Positions 55,167-64,000 of a stretch of 64,000 nt of DNA are shown here, piece by piece. The notes under the pieces were generated by a model. That model was not told where the DNA came from, made no database searches, and saw only the letters and a program-made list of their open reading frames with translations. Location of the stretch: the NCBI RefSeq assembly GCF_051622035.1, contig NC_135366.1:2387001-2451000 (forward strand), read 5' to 3'. The DNA is from Arctopsyche grandis. Its lineage: Eukaryota > Arthropoda > Insecta > Trichoptera > Hydropsychidae. Position numbers and translations under genes: made by a program. How positions within the stretch are numbered: position 1 is the first letter of the stretch; each line of letters opens with the position of its first letter.

Positions 55167-56704
55167 TCTAATCTATAATTTGGAAAGAGACTTTGTATGT
55201 ATCCTTGGTCGTCGTCGTCGTCGTCGTCGTCCGTAGATCGGTGACGTCATCGAACACGTGATTCGATTTTTTTTTTTTCGATCCATGGGCGCCGATTTGT
55301 TTTTTTCGATTCAATGGATTCACCCCCGCGGGGGCGCAAGGCGAGTAGCTTCATGGGGTCCCGCCAGGGGCGCCACAAGGGGCGCAGCCCCGTGGGGCCC
55401 CAGCCTCATGGGGCGCAGCCCCATGGGGCTCAAAAGGGGGCGCCACAAGGGGCGCAGCCCCGTGGGGCCCAGCCTCATGGGGCGCAGCCCCATGGGGCTC
55501 AAAAGGGGGCGCCACGAGGGGCGCAGCCCCGTGGGGCCCCGGGGGGGCCCAGCCTCATGGGGCGCAGCCCCATGGGGCTCAAAAGGGGGCGCCACAAGGG
55601 GCGCAGCCCCGTGGGGCCCCGAAGGGGGCCCGGGGGGCCCAGCCTCATGGGGCGCAGCCCCATGGGGCTCAAAAGGGGGCGCCACAAGGGGCGCAGCCCC
55701 GTGGGGCCCCGAAGGGGGCCCGGGGGGCCCAGCCTCATGGGGCGCAGCCCCATGGGGCTCAAAAGGGGGCGCCACAAGGGACGCAGCCCCGTGGGGCTCA
55801 AAAGGGGGCGCCACAAGGGGCGCAGCCCCGTGGGGCCCCGAATGGGGGCCCGGGGGGCCCAGCCTCATGGGGCGCAGCCCCATGGGGCTCAAAAGGGGGC
55901 GCCACATGGGGCGCAGCCCCGTGGGGCCCCGAAGGGGGCCCGGGGGGCCCAGCCTCATGGGGCGCAAGCCCTAATAGGCATTAACTAAGGGGGGCGAAGC
56001 CCTAGACGGCAATTAATCATGGGGGCGCGGAGGGGCGAAGCCCTAAAAGGCAACTGATCATGGGGGCGAAGCCTTAGACGGCATTTAATCATGGGGGCGC
56101 GGAGGGGCGAAGCCCTAAAAGGCATTAACTAAGGGGGGCGAAGCCCTAAACGGCAATTAATCTTGGGGGCGCGGGGGGCGAAGCCCTAGACGGCATTTAA
56201 TCATGGGGGTGCGGAGGGGCGAAGCCCTAAAAGGCATTAACTAAGGGGGGCGAAGCCCGAAACGGCAATTAATCTTGGGGGCGCGGGGGGGAAGCCCTAA
56301 AAGGCATTAACTAAGGGGGGCGAAGCCCTAGACGGCTTTGAATCATGGGGGCGCGGAGGGGCGAAGCCCTAAAAGGCAACTGATCATGGGGGCGAAGCCC
56401 TAGACGGCATTTAATCATGAGGACGTGGAGGGGCGAAGCCCTAGAAGGCAAAGGCTCAGGGGGGTGCCGAGGGCGAAGCCCTAGAAGGCAAAAAAAAAAA
56501 TTTGATTTTTTTTTTGATTTTTTTAAATTTTTTTTTTGATTTTTTTTTTATTTTTTTTTGATTTTTTTTTTATTTATTTTTAATTTTTTTTTAAATTTTT
56601 TTTTTAAATTTTTAAATTTTTTTTTTTTTTTTAATTAAATTAGCTTAGTCATGTTTAAGCGGTTTATATTATAAACACTGAGCGAAGCCGGGTAATACAG
56701 CTAG
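55167..56704 (+). mobile_element. Helitron-like element 3, shorter sister of element 1
   Basis: Starts TCTAATCTATAATTTGG directly after the CTAG of element 2 and ends CTAG at 56701-56704 before T. Same order as element 1: GTCGTC run, 90-bp array A (55325-55970), array B (55970-56490, about a third the length of that in element 1), poly-T (56490-56635), 3' end. The sequence matches element 1 closely outside the copy-number differences. Confidence 0.82.
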
Positions 56705-56765
56705 TTTTCTTTAATTAATAGTATTAAGGCTCGTGTCAACTAGAGTCTCCTTTATTGAAGTAAAT

Positions 56766-57612
56766 CAGCATGTGGACTAGTGATTAGCATATATGCTTTC
56801 GACCATAGTGGTCACGGGTTCAAATCCTACTGGTCGGTGCTGGCTAGACCTTGGTCTATGATTCCAGGTCAAAGTTTACCAATTTATCTGATTTTCATTG
56901 AAACGGCTCCAAACAAATTGGCAGCCTTTACCCATTTCTCACAATTTTCAAGGTTTCAGCATCTCGAATTTCACTGATTCGTATAAAAATGTTGCAAATT
57001 TGTCCATCAATGTCTTGCAAAATTTTCAGCATCTCGAAATTTGGCGATTTATATTGCTAAAAGGAGCCGCCGGTTAAGTGCAATAGGATTAGGCCGAGGC
57101 GCATCCCTGACACTGTGCGACCGTTATAATTGGTTTCGAGGATTATCTCCAGACTAAGTACAAGTAGGCTAAACAATGGTCACTGAATTGCCGTAGTAAG
57201 GGCACCCAGTCCCTTCTCAGAAGTGACAGCGATAGCGTGGATCTGAGTGTCGTGGGAATACATATCCGGGTACATGCCTAAACAATGGAGGAAGTAACCG
57301 GACGTCAAAGATGCCCTGAGCGACCTGTCCTTTATAAGGAAGTACTTAGACCACATCAAGACATTCTGGACGGAGCACTTCCAGTGTGTGTATCTCCTTA
57401 ATCACCAATAAATGCTGTGAAATGACTTTGGCCTTTTACTTGGATCCTCCACCCACCTCTACGCAACAATATAAAAAAATGCTCCGAAAATCTAAGTTAA
57501 TCAAAAGCGTTATTCTTTTAAAATTGTTCTCAAAATTTTATATCGGTTTTTGTAATTGATGAGGAAGGCGCATTGAGGTTTTCCTATTAGGCCTTCCTGG
57601 TATGTATGTAAA
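56766..57612 (+). mobile_element. tRNA-headed SINE split by a solo LTR
   Basis: Head and body at 56766-57054 (CACGGGTTCAAATCCTAC B-box region, CTAGACCTTGG, TTTTCATTGAAACGGCTCC). It resumes at 57473 (AAATGCTCCGAAAATC) and ends GAGGAAGGCGCATTGAGG with GGCCTTCCTGGTATG and an A-rich tail. The unbroken equivalent is 61728-62360. Confidence 0.78.
57055..57468 (+). mobile_element. Solo LTR, copy 2
   Basis: Starts TGCTAAAAGG and ends CGCAACA, flanked by ATAT on both sides (57051-57054 and 57469-57472). Contains TCCTTTATAAGGAAG near 57330 and AATAAATGCTGTGA near 57408, then GGCCTTTTACTTGGATCCTC as in the copy at 31258-31576. About 95 bp longer than that copy. Confidence 0.8.
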
Positions 57613-57899
57613 AATAAAATATGTTTAATGTCCACTAATTAATTAAAATTCAATAATTATGAAAATAAATAACATTATAAATAATATTGTTTTCTTTACA
57701 TATGTATACCTACATATTCATTACCAATAATTCAATAGTTTTTTTACATTTTGAAAATCGCTATTGTTTTTATTATTAACAATTGACGTTGGCAATAAAA
57801 GTTGATCTAAAATCGGTCAAATTTGGAGTCGGTGTCAGATTCGAATCATAAGATAAAGTTGGAGTCGGAGTCATTAAATTTTGAACCGATTCGATTTGA

Positions 57900-57947
57900 A
57901 CACTTGTTGACGTGTATCACAGCCCAGTAATACACGTCAACAAGTGT
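57900..57947. repeat. 18-bp perfect inverted repeat at element border
   Basis: ACACTTGTTGACGTGTAT and ATACACGTCAACAAGTGT with a 12-bp spacer. The right arm is ancestral flank (also at 61605). The left arm is an inverted extra copy inside the element end. Confidence 0.85.
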
Positions 57948-58335
57948 AGTTAAGCAAAAATGCATGAAATTAAAATTGCATGTTTATGTAGAATCTACAT
58001 TGTAGATAATTCGAAAAATTCTGAAAATAAAACGATTCTTGGTCATAAAATTAATCTTAATTTAATATAAGTTTCTTCTTCGTACGGGTTTTTTAAAGAC
58101 TTTGACAACAATTTGTATATATCGATGGCTTTGTGCACAGATATTGTATTTCCATTTTTTAATTTTAAGTTTGTTGATAGGACCGCCCACACTATCGGTG
58201 GGAAAACATAAGAATATACATAAGTATAGCATTGACAGTCCAAACGATCGCCAAACCAACACATCTTTGATAATAAGTATGCGAGACGACACTCGTTAAC
58301 ATTTCTAAAGAAATACACATATATTAAGTCACAAT
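57948..58335. repeat. Segmental duplication, paralogous to 61610-62880
   Basis: 58080-58320 (TTTTTTAAAGACTTTGACAA, GATAGGACCGCCCACACTAT, CATTTCTAAAGAAATACACA) matches 62365-62850 with moderate divergence. This is SDR upstream flank. The 141-codon minus frame over it carries no recognised domain, so a non-coding flank is more likely. Confidence 0.6.
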
Positions 58336-58680
58336 GCCTTTTGCATAGGGTGACCATACGTTCCGTTTTGGCCGGGACAGTCCCGTTTTTTACGTACTTT
58401 GCGTTCGGCCCACCATTATCCAAAATTTGTTTGATTTGTATCGTTTTCTTCTTGTTTTTCCAAATCAATTTGTATCCCTAAAGCTAATATTATTATATAC
58501 AATATATTCATTTCAAAGCAATTTTTAAATATTTTGTGACATGATTCATTTTACACGTTTCTGAAAAAATATCGCTTTGGGCTATTACTTTTATCATATG
58601 TAATTATTTTTGAATGACTGTAAAATACAATATTATATTGTATTAAATTTTTATCTTGTTTTATTTTCTTCTTTTAAAGT

Positions 58681-58968
58681 AGGGCTGTGGAGTCGGAGTC
58701 GTAAAAAATTAACCGACTCTGACTGCTTTTTACAAACCTCCTTTACGTGTCACACGATTGTATTTCAGAGGACAATTTACCTCTTATCCGATCGTTTTCA
58801 TACTTTGCCATATTGCTCATTTTGGTCATCAATATATGTAAGTAAATTGATCTTCTGCCATTACGATAGAGATAAAATATCGTTTAAGAAGCGTTTCAAG
58901 TTCGAAAATTTTTAATCTCGGTGTCGTTTCGGTAGTCATTAATTATATACATAGATGGCGGTAGTAAA
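58681..58968 (+). repeat. CCGATCGTTTTCATAC repeat next to a TIR end
   Basis: AGGGCTGTGGAGTCGGAGTC at 58681-58700 is a copy of the 51250 element end. The repeat proper runs from TTTTTACAAACCTCC (58728) to TAGATGGCGGTAGTAAAA. Confidence 0.65.
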
Positions 58969-58969
58969 A

Positions 58970-60109
58970 TAAAATTATTGGTATTTTTATTCAAAATAAT
59001 AATTTATTATTATTATTTTTTAATTAATAGTATTACAGTACGTGTCAACTAAAGTCTCCAATTTTATTGAAGTAGATCCGCTAAAAAATTTTAGTTTAAT
59101 AATTTCTTTATAAAAAAAATCATCATTTTTTAACTACATTATAAATAAAATCGTTGAATTGCAGATATTTTGATGTTCTTTGGCCAAAAACAATCTTCTC
59201 GTCGGTCTCATGCTATTTTTTTTTATTCTCATTTTTGGCATCGATTTATTTATGTATGAAATTCATACACTTATATACACTATTAATGTACTTGCTTTTT
59301 ATTTATACCTATTTCATTACCAATAATTAAATAAATTGGGCTAAGCGTCAATTTGTAATGACTTTCTTAATTCTTTAAATTTTTATACTCAGAAAATCGC
59401 TATTATTTTTATTACTAACAATTTTATACGCTTGCAAGAAAAATCGATCTTACTAAAAATTGCAATTAAAAAGAAACCGAGAATATCTTTTTGGAAAATT
59501 TGTAGTAATTATTTTATTTGTTAATTTAACACATTTCAGAAAAAAAATAAAAATTTATATACCAGTCCATAGATGTCTCTACAGATTAATTAATTAATTA
59601 TTTAATTGCTAATTTAATCAAGGAGCATTTTGATTTACCTGTTAAGCCTTCCTGGTATATATCTAAATATGTAAAAATAAAATAAAAATAAAGAAAAGAT
59701 TGTTTAATCAAATATAAACACTTTGATTTTATGATAACTCCATTTTGTGCCGTTTAACATGTTATGTATGCTCATGTTAAATACTATATGCATTGTGTAA
59801 ATAATCTTATGATTGATTGGTAATTGAAAAAGTATGTGTATTAATAAAACTTTTGTACGAATAAGCTGCATTTTTTATTTTCAAATTATTTATCATAAAA
59901 TATTTATATTTGGGTATGTATAGCAACTACAACAACATGAAGAACCATAAAAATTAGTTAAATACAAAACAATACGATAATAATTACAAGCAATTAAGAA
60001 ACAGACACTCATATTCAGAGACTGTTTGAACTACAAGAGCTGTAACTTTCAATTAATGACTGTATATATGTAATAAGTTAACATAATCATTGTAAACAAC
60101 GGTTCAAAA
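58970..60109. other. AT-rich 3' flank of the SDR gene
   Basis: 59570-59690 is a SINE/LINE-type tail (GTTAAGCCTTCCTGGTATAT and (AAAAT)n). 59695-59900 matches the flank at 49320-49530. No gene seen. Confidence 0.5.
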
Positions 60110-61490
60110 TTACATTCCAAAACCACCGCTGACTTCAATAGAAGCACCGGTTACAAAAGAGCTTCTCTCAGAGCATAAAAATGCTATAACTTCACCAATC
60201 TCTAAAAAGAAAAATAGCATAAAACATTATATTAAACTATCAATAAAAAATAGCATGTTAATCAATCAAACCTTCTGGTTTTCCTATGCGCTGCAGCGGA
60301 GTCTGTCGAATAACCAAATCTTTGATTCCTTGAGGAACATGTGCAATTATGGGAGTATCGGTCAAACCTGGCAGAACGGCATTTACACTATAATTCAAAT
60401 TACACCCCTAAATTAAATCGCAAATCAACGAACAACTGTTGTTAAACCAATAATTGAAACATACCGGATATTATATTGACCCAACTCGCTGGCGGCCGCC
60501 TTTGTAATGCCGATCACACCAGCCTTACTTCCAGTATAGTTAATTCGGCCTGAAACATAAATAACATGTTAAAATGACGCGTTCAAAGGGAATTAGTTTG
60601 TGAACTGTGAAGATGTACCAGAGGTGCCAATTTTTCCAAGCATACTAGATATGTTTATAATACAGCCATGAGAGACTTTGGCGTCCACCATAGCTTTGGC
60701 TGTGGCTTGCATCACTAAATATGTACCCTGAAAGCAACCAAATAAGTGCAAATAGTATAAAATTGGAGCAATTATTATACATGAATAGAAATCCGACTAA
60801 AAGATTGATTGTAAGTGGTTGATTTCTCTGCTTTAACACCGATAGAATTAATCTAGAATTTAGGCTCACATTTAATTAACGCCGTGCACTTACGTTTTTC
60901 ATAGATAAGTTAGGAAAATATATTAAAATCAAAGATAAGGAATACCTTCAAGTTCACATTTATAACAGAATCGAATTCCAATTCAGACATGTCTAACAAC
61001 TTATTGTCTCGGGCTATGCCACCAGAATTGACAACTATTGTCGGGGGACGTTTGTATTTTTTCAAAATTTGCTGCAAAGCTTTGTTGATGGACTGTGCTT
61101 CTGCCACATCCATAAAGACAAAGGAATGGTCTGAAAAATATATTCACCAGTAAGTGAAATCGTAAGTGAAAGAGTAAGATCTACATATACTTGTTGAAAA
61201 AACCTAAATCTCCTGCCGAAGGGGGTGTAAAATGTTTGATGGTCTCTTCAGCAGCCGCTAGATTCTTATCCGTGGCAATAACGGTGGCTCCTTCTCGGGA
61301 TAAAATTTGACAAGTCGACCTACCTATTCCTGAACCGGCTCCTGGAATTTATCATTATACAATAAAATAATTGATATTATAAAATACAAAAGAGATATAT
61401 GTATTGGTAAAATTCAAATATTCTAAATAAGGATACGAAACCAGTAACTATGGCCAGTTTTCCTGCCAGAATTCTGTTTAATCCTGACAT
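60110..61490 (-). CDS. Short-chain dehydrogenase/reductase, HSD17B8/FabG-like
   Basis: Seven exons on the minus strand: 61442-61490 (ATG 61490-61488), 61204-61341, 60946-61130, 60619-60727, 60465-60549, 60272-60387 and 60110-60201 (stop 60112-60110). The CDS is 774 nt, 257 residues, all phases consistent. Features: TGAGSGIG coenzyme-binding turn (about 17-24); an Asp after the second strand (VIATDKN), suggesting NAD(H) rather than NADP(H) preference; NSGGIARD in place of the common NNAG; INVNLKG (Asn); catalytic Ser in INISSMLGKIG; YTGSKAG (YxxxK); VNAVLPG; and a C-terminal VTGASIEVSGGFGM. Length and motifs suit 17-beta-hydroxysteroid dehydrogenase 8 / 3-ketoacyl-ACP reductase type enzymes, which in animals act in mitochondrial fatty acid synthesis; the insect role is inferred. 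No targeting peptide is evident. Confidence 0.94.
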
Positions 61491-61559
61491 CTTGATATAA
61501 AATTAGATGATGAAATCTAAATGTACAATGAAACTCGTAAGAATGACTAGCAGTTTAAA

Positions 61560-61727
61560 TAAACTATTGTAATCATTAAATAGGTCAAATGATAAGACCA
61601 ACTAGTACACGTCAACAAGTGTAATTTTTCAAAAATGCATATAATTTAAATTAAACAATTATGTAGATAATTTTAAAGATTCTGATAATTGAACGATTCC
61701 TAGTCATAACATTAATCTTAATTTAAA
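61560..61727. other. Upstream region of the intact SDR gene
   Basis: Contains AAATAGGTCAAATGATAAGAC and TACACGTCAACAAGTGTA, the sequences found on either side of the transposon block at 51230 and 57930, so it represents the uninterrupted ancestral state. No clear TATA box. Confidence 0.5.
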
Positions 61728-62360
61728 CCAGCAGTTAAATAGATAAGCATATATGCTTTCTAACTTAGTGGTCATGGGTTCAAATCCCAATGATTTCTGC
61801 TGGCCAGACCTTGGAATTGTGACTCCAGGTCAATCGTTCCCTATCAGAATTTTCCAATTTATCTGATTTTCATTGAAATAGTTCCAAACAAATTGGCAGC
61901 CTTTACCCATTTCTCACAATTTTCAAGATTTCAGCATCTCAAATATCGCTGATTCGTATAAAAATGCCCATGAATGTCTCGAAAATTTTTCAGCATCTCG
62001 AAATTCGACAATTTATATTAAAAAACTGCTCCGAAAATGCAAGAATCAATAGATGTCTCTATGTTGTTCTGTTAAAATTATTCTAAAAATTGTATTTATC
62101 TGATTTTTATTGAAAAAGTTCCAATAAATAGGCAAACTTACCCATTTTCTCGCAAATCTCGAGCTTTTAGCAATCTCGAGTTTTGCTGAACTGTATAAAA
62201 CGCTGCAAATTTACAAATTTGACCATAGATGTCTTGATATGTATTTACTTTGTATAATTTTAGTAACACTTGTATCAAATATACAATGTTTCTGGCCAGG
62301 AAGGTGCATTGGGGTTACCTGTTAGGCCTTCCTGGTATCAATTAAAAATTAAGATAAAAA
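61728..62360 (+). mobile_element. tRNA-headed SINE, long copy with LINE-like tail
   Basis: CCAGCAGTTAAATAG head, GGGTTCAAATCCCAAT B box, then CTGGCCAGACCTTGG, two partly duplicated body segments (TTTTCATTGAAATAG and TTTTTATTGAAAAAG), ending GGCCAGGAAGGTGCATTGGG, CTGTTAGGCCTTCCTGGTAT. The tail is almost identical to the LINE end at 31916-31990. Confidence 0.78.
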
Positions 62361-62364
62361 TAAG

Positions 62365-63371
62365 TTTCTTTGCACAGGTTTTTTAAAGACTTTGACAACA
62401 TGTTGTATACATATGTATACTTGTTATAATTAAGAATATATAAATAAATAAAAACATTGTATAAATAAACTGTATATTTCCCAAATCCGTGTATAATTTT
62501 TTAAATATATAATTTGATAACAGAAAAAAGTCGTATAGAAAAATATGTAACAATAATATGTATATAATAAAAAGAAATCAAAACTACAATAAAATCATAA
62601 GTATCAGTTACAAGTACAAACAAGGCCACATACCCAAAGACAAAAATCAGTCAGGTATGCTTTAATATATACATATAGTAATGATCATATGGTTTAAGAG
62701 GTGATAGGACCGCTCACGCTGTCGGTGGGAATACATGAGAGCATACATATAGCGTTGACAGTCCAAATGATCGTCAAACCAACAAATCTTTGACAATGCT
62801 ATGTGGAACGACACTGTCGTTTACATTTCTAAAGAAATATACATATATAAAAAATCACAATGACTTCTATACAACATATTCAGTTCTACAGTTGGACCCG
62901 TGTAATATATAAAGTATAAAAAATATTATTCATTTAGATATAAAACCATCGAAAAAAAAAATTACATATACAATATCTCATCTTACAATTAAATATAAAA
63001 CATTAAACATCAACAAAGCTTAAAAATTAATCAATGTCAATCTATTTTCAATATGATTTATAAAACACCTTGGAAACCTATTGATATAACAGTGCATTTG
63101 ATAACATGTGCTTGATTTATATATGTATGTAAATATAATATATCACTAATTTAAGGCTATTCCATTTAAAAAAGCACAGTTAAAGCTTTTTATTATACAA
63201 AAAATTTTGACAAATCCCAACACTTACACATGTTCGGAGTTAGACTGATTCTAAAACTTTAGTCTAATATACTGGCAATACAAAATAAAAATATATAAGT
63301 ATTACAAAGAAATTTTATGATCCAGAATAATATACAAATAATAAATAATTTTGAACAATAATAGTTCAAAA
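62365..63371. other. Duplicated SDR flank and AT-rich spacer
   Basis: 62365-62850 is paralogous to 58080-58320 (GATAGGACCGCTCACGCTGT). The remainder is AT-rich 3' flank of the third SDR copy. No gene seen. Confidence 0.5.
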
Positions 63372-64000
63372 TTACATTCCAAATCCACCGGTGACTTCGA
63401 TAGCAGCACCCGTCACAAAAGAACTCTTCTCGGAGCACAAAAATGCTATGACTTCACCGATTTCTATAAAAAAAACCATAAAAATTACATTAAATGCATG
63501 CCTATACATATAAATATACATGTCAATAGATCAAACCTTCTGGTTTTCCCATACGCTTCATCGGAGTCTGTTTAGCGATCAATTCCTTGACTTTTTCAGG
63601 AACATTGGCCGCCATAGCAGTATCGATCATACCCGGCAAAACAGCATTCACACTAAAATTAAAATTACAATATAATCAACATACATATAATCCCACTTAA
63701 AACCAACACGCGAAACATACCGTATGTTATATTGGCCCAATTCTCTGGAGGCTGACTTTGTCATGCCGATTACACCAGCCTTACTTCCGGCATAGTTGGT
63801 TTGTCCTAAAATATTCAAAACATATTAAAAACAAATTGGTCAAATGCTTATTTACAATGAGTTTCAATCATATACCAAGATTTCCCATTTTTCCGATGAT
63901 ACTAGATATGTTTACGATAGAGCCTTGAGGTACTTTAGCTTCCACCATAGCCTTGGCTGAGGCTTGCATCATTAAAAACGTACCCTGAAAGCCAAGAAAT
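63372..64000 (-). CDS. SDR, HSD17B8/FabG-like, third copy (partial, 5' exons outside window)
   Basis: Exons visible on the minus strand: 63876-63984 (exon 4), 63721-63805 (exon 5), 63537-63652 (exon 6) and 63372-63463 (exon 7, stop 63374-63372). Exon lengths (109, 85, 116, 92) are identical to those of the intact copy at 60110-61490, and all splice sites and phases are kept. It encodes [30 protein letters not shown] (catalytic Ser), [14 protein letters not shown] (YxxxK), [18 protein letters not shown] and [10 protein letters not shown], ending GGFGM. No defect is visible, so it is probably functional. Exons 1-3 lie beyond 64000. Role as for the neighbouring copy. Confidence 0.92.

Larger units (their letters stand above)
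51250..57926. mobile_element. TIR-bounded DNA element filled with Helitrons and a SINE
   Basis: The left end CAGGGCTGTGGGGTTGGAGT and right end (57918-57926, TCACAGCCCAG) are inverted, with GGAGTCGGAGTC motifs inside both ends (51270 and 57850-57870). A related end, AGGGCTGTGGAGTCGGAGTC, is at 58681. Flanking sequence on both sides matches the upstream region of the SDR gene at 61560-61640, so the block interrupts a duplicated segment. The target duplication is not clear. Confidence 0.5.

Noticed and set aside
55258..55988. Frames of 215-238 codons through the second array A
   Set aside because: Same artefact as in the first array.
58043..58468. 141-codon minus frame with RNVNECRLAYLLSKMCWF
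   Set aside because: It lies in duplicated SDR flank whose other copy (62365-62850) does not keep the frame; no domain recognised.

Overview
The window is AT-rich eukaryotic nuclear DNA from an insect. The evidence is two Tweedle (DUF243) cuticle protein genes, GT-AG introns throughout, a metazoan receptor tyrosine kinase, and dense insect-type transposons (Helitrons, RTE-like and CR1/Jockey-like LINEs, tRNA-headed SINEs, hAT, solo LTRs). The style of Helitron and Tweedle would suit Lepidoptera or a close relative, but the sequence alone does not fix the order. Nothing bacterial, viral or CRISPR-like was seen.

Layout. 1-21 kb is gene-poor and filled with repeats: Helitron pieces, LINE 3' ends, SINEs (one inserted inside another), an inverted-repeat foldback, a 371-bp direct repeat and TA microsatellites. 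21.1-26.9 kb carries two tandem Tweedle genes on the + strand. They have the same architecture: a 5-codon first exon, a phase-0 intron that splits the signal peptide, and 91 nt from TATA box to ATG. 27.8-48.4 kb carries the last seven exons of a receptor tyrosine kinase on the + strand, spread over about 20 kb by transposon-filled introns; its extracellular and transmembrane exons were not found. 49.8-64 kb carries a minus-strand cluster of three short-chain dehydrogenase (HSD17B8/FabG-like) copies: a broken pseudogene, an intact seven-exon gene, and a third gene cut off by the window end. The pseudogene is separated from the others by a 6.7-kb transposon pile-up.

The most unusual object is 51363-56704. 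Three Helitron-like elements sit end to end. They carry very GC-rich tandem arrays inside an AT-rich genome. Two of the three array types, and the 3' end of two of the elements, are built round the core GCGAAGC, a DNA sequence known to fold into an exceptionally stable mini-hairpin. A second system is a SINE family whose 3' tail matches that of a CR1/Jockey-like LINE, as expected if the LINE machinery mobilises the SINE.

The genes do not form one pathway. The Tweedle pair supplies structural cuticle protein, the kinase is a signalling receptor, and the SDR cluster is a duplicated metabolic enzyme family. Exon coordinates were derived by eye from splice sites and reading-frame continuity.
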